A stretch of 15,298 bases of DNA. Source: an uncultured Lachnospiraceae bacterium. GTDB lineage: Bacteria; Bacillota_A; Clostridia; Lachnospirales; Lachnospiraceae. A program made the position numbers and the translations under genes. The first letter of the stretch is position 1, and every line of letters starts with the position of its first letter. The stretch lies in NCBI GenBank assembly GCA_946621895.1, contig CAMOOZ010000273.1, positions 1 to 15,298 of the forward strand, in the 5' to 3' direction. Under the pieces are notes generated by a model that worked only from the letters and a program-made list of their open reading frames with translations, made no database searches and had not been told where the DNA came from. Below are positions 13,999 to 15,298 of this stretch, one piece after another.

Positions 13999-15298
13999 TC
14001 AAAACGGCTTCCGGTGCCGCCTGCGGCTGTCCAGCCGGCTTTTCCAGATGTCTCTGCGCCGGGTAAAGGCGTATGATTTGGTGAATTCTCCCAGCGAGCC
14101 GATGAGGACGGCAAAGATGAGGATTCCCAGAAGGATCAGGATAAGGATCCGTACATTGATGAACAGGGAATCATTCTGCAGAAGGTCGGTCGACGCAGGG
14201 GAATAGGTCAGGGTGGCGCTTCCAAGGGTAAGGCCGTCGAAGCTGTAGGAAAGCCTGGCGAAAGCGCCCTCCTCCTTCACTACGCTGAGATCCGCCTGAA
14301 GCTCTGCGGGATCCAGGGTTCTGGGCAGCAGGATCAACGCTCCGGGCTCCGTGTCAAAGCTGCCGAAGGCATGCCCGGCAAGATCCGGGCCGGAGCGCAG
14401 AAATTCCGGGCGGACCGGACCGAAATCCCCGGCCTGGCCCGTGGGGGGGATCAGGCTGAAGCTTTCAAAGCCGTATTTTAAGAGGAGGGCGGAGTCCGTG
14501 AACTGCTTCGGGCTTTCCTCCCGCATGACCACCGCCACCAGGCGCATGCCGTCCCGTTCGGCCCCGGTGACCAGTGTCTGGCCGGCAAGTGAGGTATAGC
14601 CGGTCTTTCCGCCGATGATCCCGTCAAAGGGGAGATCGCCGTTGATCAGCTGGTGTTTGTTTCTCAGCCAGAAATCATCCTTCTGCGTGGGAGTGGGGGT
14701 GAAATGATAAGAGGGGGTATTGCCGATCCCCCGGAGATATTCGTTTTCGAAAAAAGCGGCTCCGATCAGCGCCAGGTCATGGGCTGAGGTATAGTGGGCA
14801 TCTTCATGATAGCCGTTCGTATTCGCGAAATGGGAATCCGTGCAGCCCAGGGAAGCGGCCTTTTCATTCATTTTTTCCACAAAGGCGGAGATGCTTCCGC
14901 AGCAGTATTCCGCGATGGCGTTGGAGCATTCGTTTGCGCTGCCCACAAGGATCCCGTAAAAGCACTCCTCCACGGTGAGCTGCTCCCCGGGATCAATGCC
15001 GATCTCGGAGCCATCCTTTGGAACGGAGAGCACCGCGGTCTCGGAAAAGTAAACCATGTCCTTTAAGTCCGTGACATAATCCATGGCCAGCAGGCAGGTC
15101 AGCAGCTTCGTTGTGCTGGCGGGATACAGCTTTTCGTGGGAGCTTTTGCCGTAGAGCTCGATGCCGGAGGAGCATTCCAGAAGGCTTGCCCCTTCCGCGG
15201 ACACCCGCGGGCCTCTGGGCCAGCGCGCAAAGGGAAGCAGCTGCCCCGTCTCGGGGATGAGCAGCGTATTATCGGAGGATCCGTTATCTTCCGGAGAA
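13999..15298 (-). CDS. D-alanyl-D-alanine carboxypeptidase (penicillin-binding protein, S11 family), 5' end outside the window
   Basis: The reading frame is open to the window edge, with 432 residues visible and no signal peptide or start yet. A GTG at 15204 is in frame but would cut the domain short, since family-like sequence continues upstream of it. Counting from the first visible codon, the serine-protease/beta-lactamase-fold motifs are SxxK at S61-K64 (PASTTK), SxN at S120-N122 (GSAN) and KTG at 231-233 (GGKTGYT). The enzyme trims the terminal D-Ala of peptidoglycan stem peptides outside the membrane. A beta-rich region (about 285-370) follows, then a hydrophobic segment near 382-402 (ILILILLGILIFAVLIG) and a basic tail. 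This is a true membrane helix rather than the amphipathic anchor usual in DacA. It converges on pgi. Confidence 0.93.
   Translation of the reverse strand, partial: SPEDNGSSDNTLLIPETGQLLPFARWPRGPRVSAEGASLLECSSGIELYGKSSHEKLYPASTTKLLTCLLAMDYVTDLKDMVYFSETAVLSVPKDGSEIGIDPGEQLTVEECFYGILVGSANECSNAIAEYCCGSISAFVEKMNEKAASLGCTDSHFANTNGYHEDAHYTSAHDLALIGAAFFENEYLRGIGNTPSYHFTPTPTQKDDFWLRNKHQLINGDLPFDGIIGGKTGYTSLAGQTLVTGAERDGMRLVAVVMREESPKQFTDSALLLKYGFESFSLIPPTGQAGDFGPVRPEFLRSGPDLAGHAFGSFDTEPGALILLPRTLDPAELQADLSVVKEEGAFARLSYSFDGLTLGSATLTYSPASTDLLQNDSLFINVRILILILLGILIFAVLIGSLGEFTKSYAFTRRRDIWKSRLDSRRRHRKPF

Noticed and set aside
15202..15204. GTG as the start of the carboxypeptidase
   Set aside because: The frame remains open to the window edge with family-like sequence, and a secreted enzyme needs a signal peptide, so the true start lies outside.

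Overview
The window looks like a chromosomal segment of a GC-rich member of the Clostridia, probably Lachnospiraceae. This is inferred from the Gram-positive type MurG (HESD motif), a 448-residue Firmicute-type glucose-6-phosphate isomerase with the E290/H311/K425 active-site pattern, strong AGGAGG-like ribosome binding sites, a flavodoxin-SCP2 fusion and several c-di-GMP turnover proteins. No rRNA, tRNA, CRISPR array, transposase or phage gene was seen.

Layout. Positions 1-186 are AT-rich and non-coding and hold two strong palindromes. Next come two genes on the + strand: a flavodoxin-like protein fused through a low-complexity linker to an SCP2-like domain (187-1632), and a HIT-family nucleotide hydrolase/transferase (1750-2160). 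A hairpin-dense convergent junction (2161-2330) separates them from a membrane HD-GYP/GGDEF protein on the - strand (2331-4523). A divergent promoter region (4524-4886) then leads into a large hybrid histidine kinase (4887-8582) and a tandem-receiver response regulator (8694-9452). These converge on a - strand GGDEF/EAL protein (9559-11259), which lies just downstream of murG (11307-12404). murG is divergent from pgi (12537-13883), and the two have closely packed promoters. pgi converges on a D-Ala-D-Ala carboxypeptidase whose 5' end lies outside the window (13999-15298).

How the genes may work together. The central block (2331-11259) is a signalling island. A phosphorelay kinase (HisKA, HATPase, receiver, HPt) and an output-less double receiver are flanked on both sides by c-di-GMP proteins. 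In both flanking proteins the hydrolase domain (HD-GYP or EAL) keeps its key residues while the GGDEF motif is altered (EGDEF, GGDNF), so the locus looks biased toward c-di-GMP removal. The right side carries peptidoglycan functions (MurG, carboxypeptidase) and glycolysis (Pgi).

The most unusual features are: three tandem 40-residue repeats in the predicted extracytoplasmic loop of the kinase; a probable second, fully degenerate GGDEF-like domain at the end of the HD-GYP protein; the flavodoxin-SCP2 fusion; a ribosome-binding-site-led, in-frame 36-codon extension of the HIT gene made of palindromic DNA; and intergenic blocks packed with dyads, two of them edged by short direct repeats.
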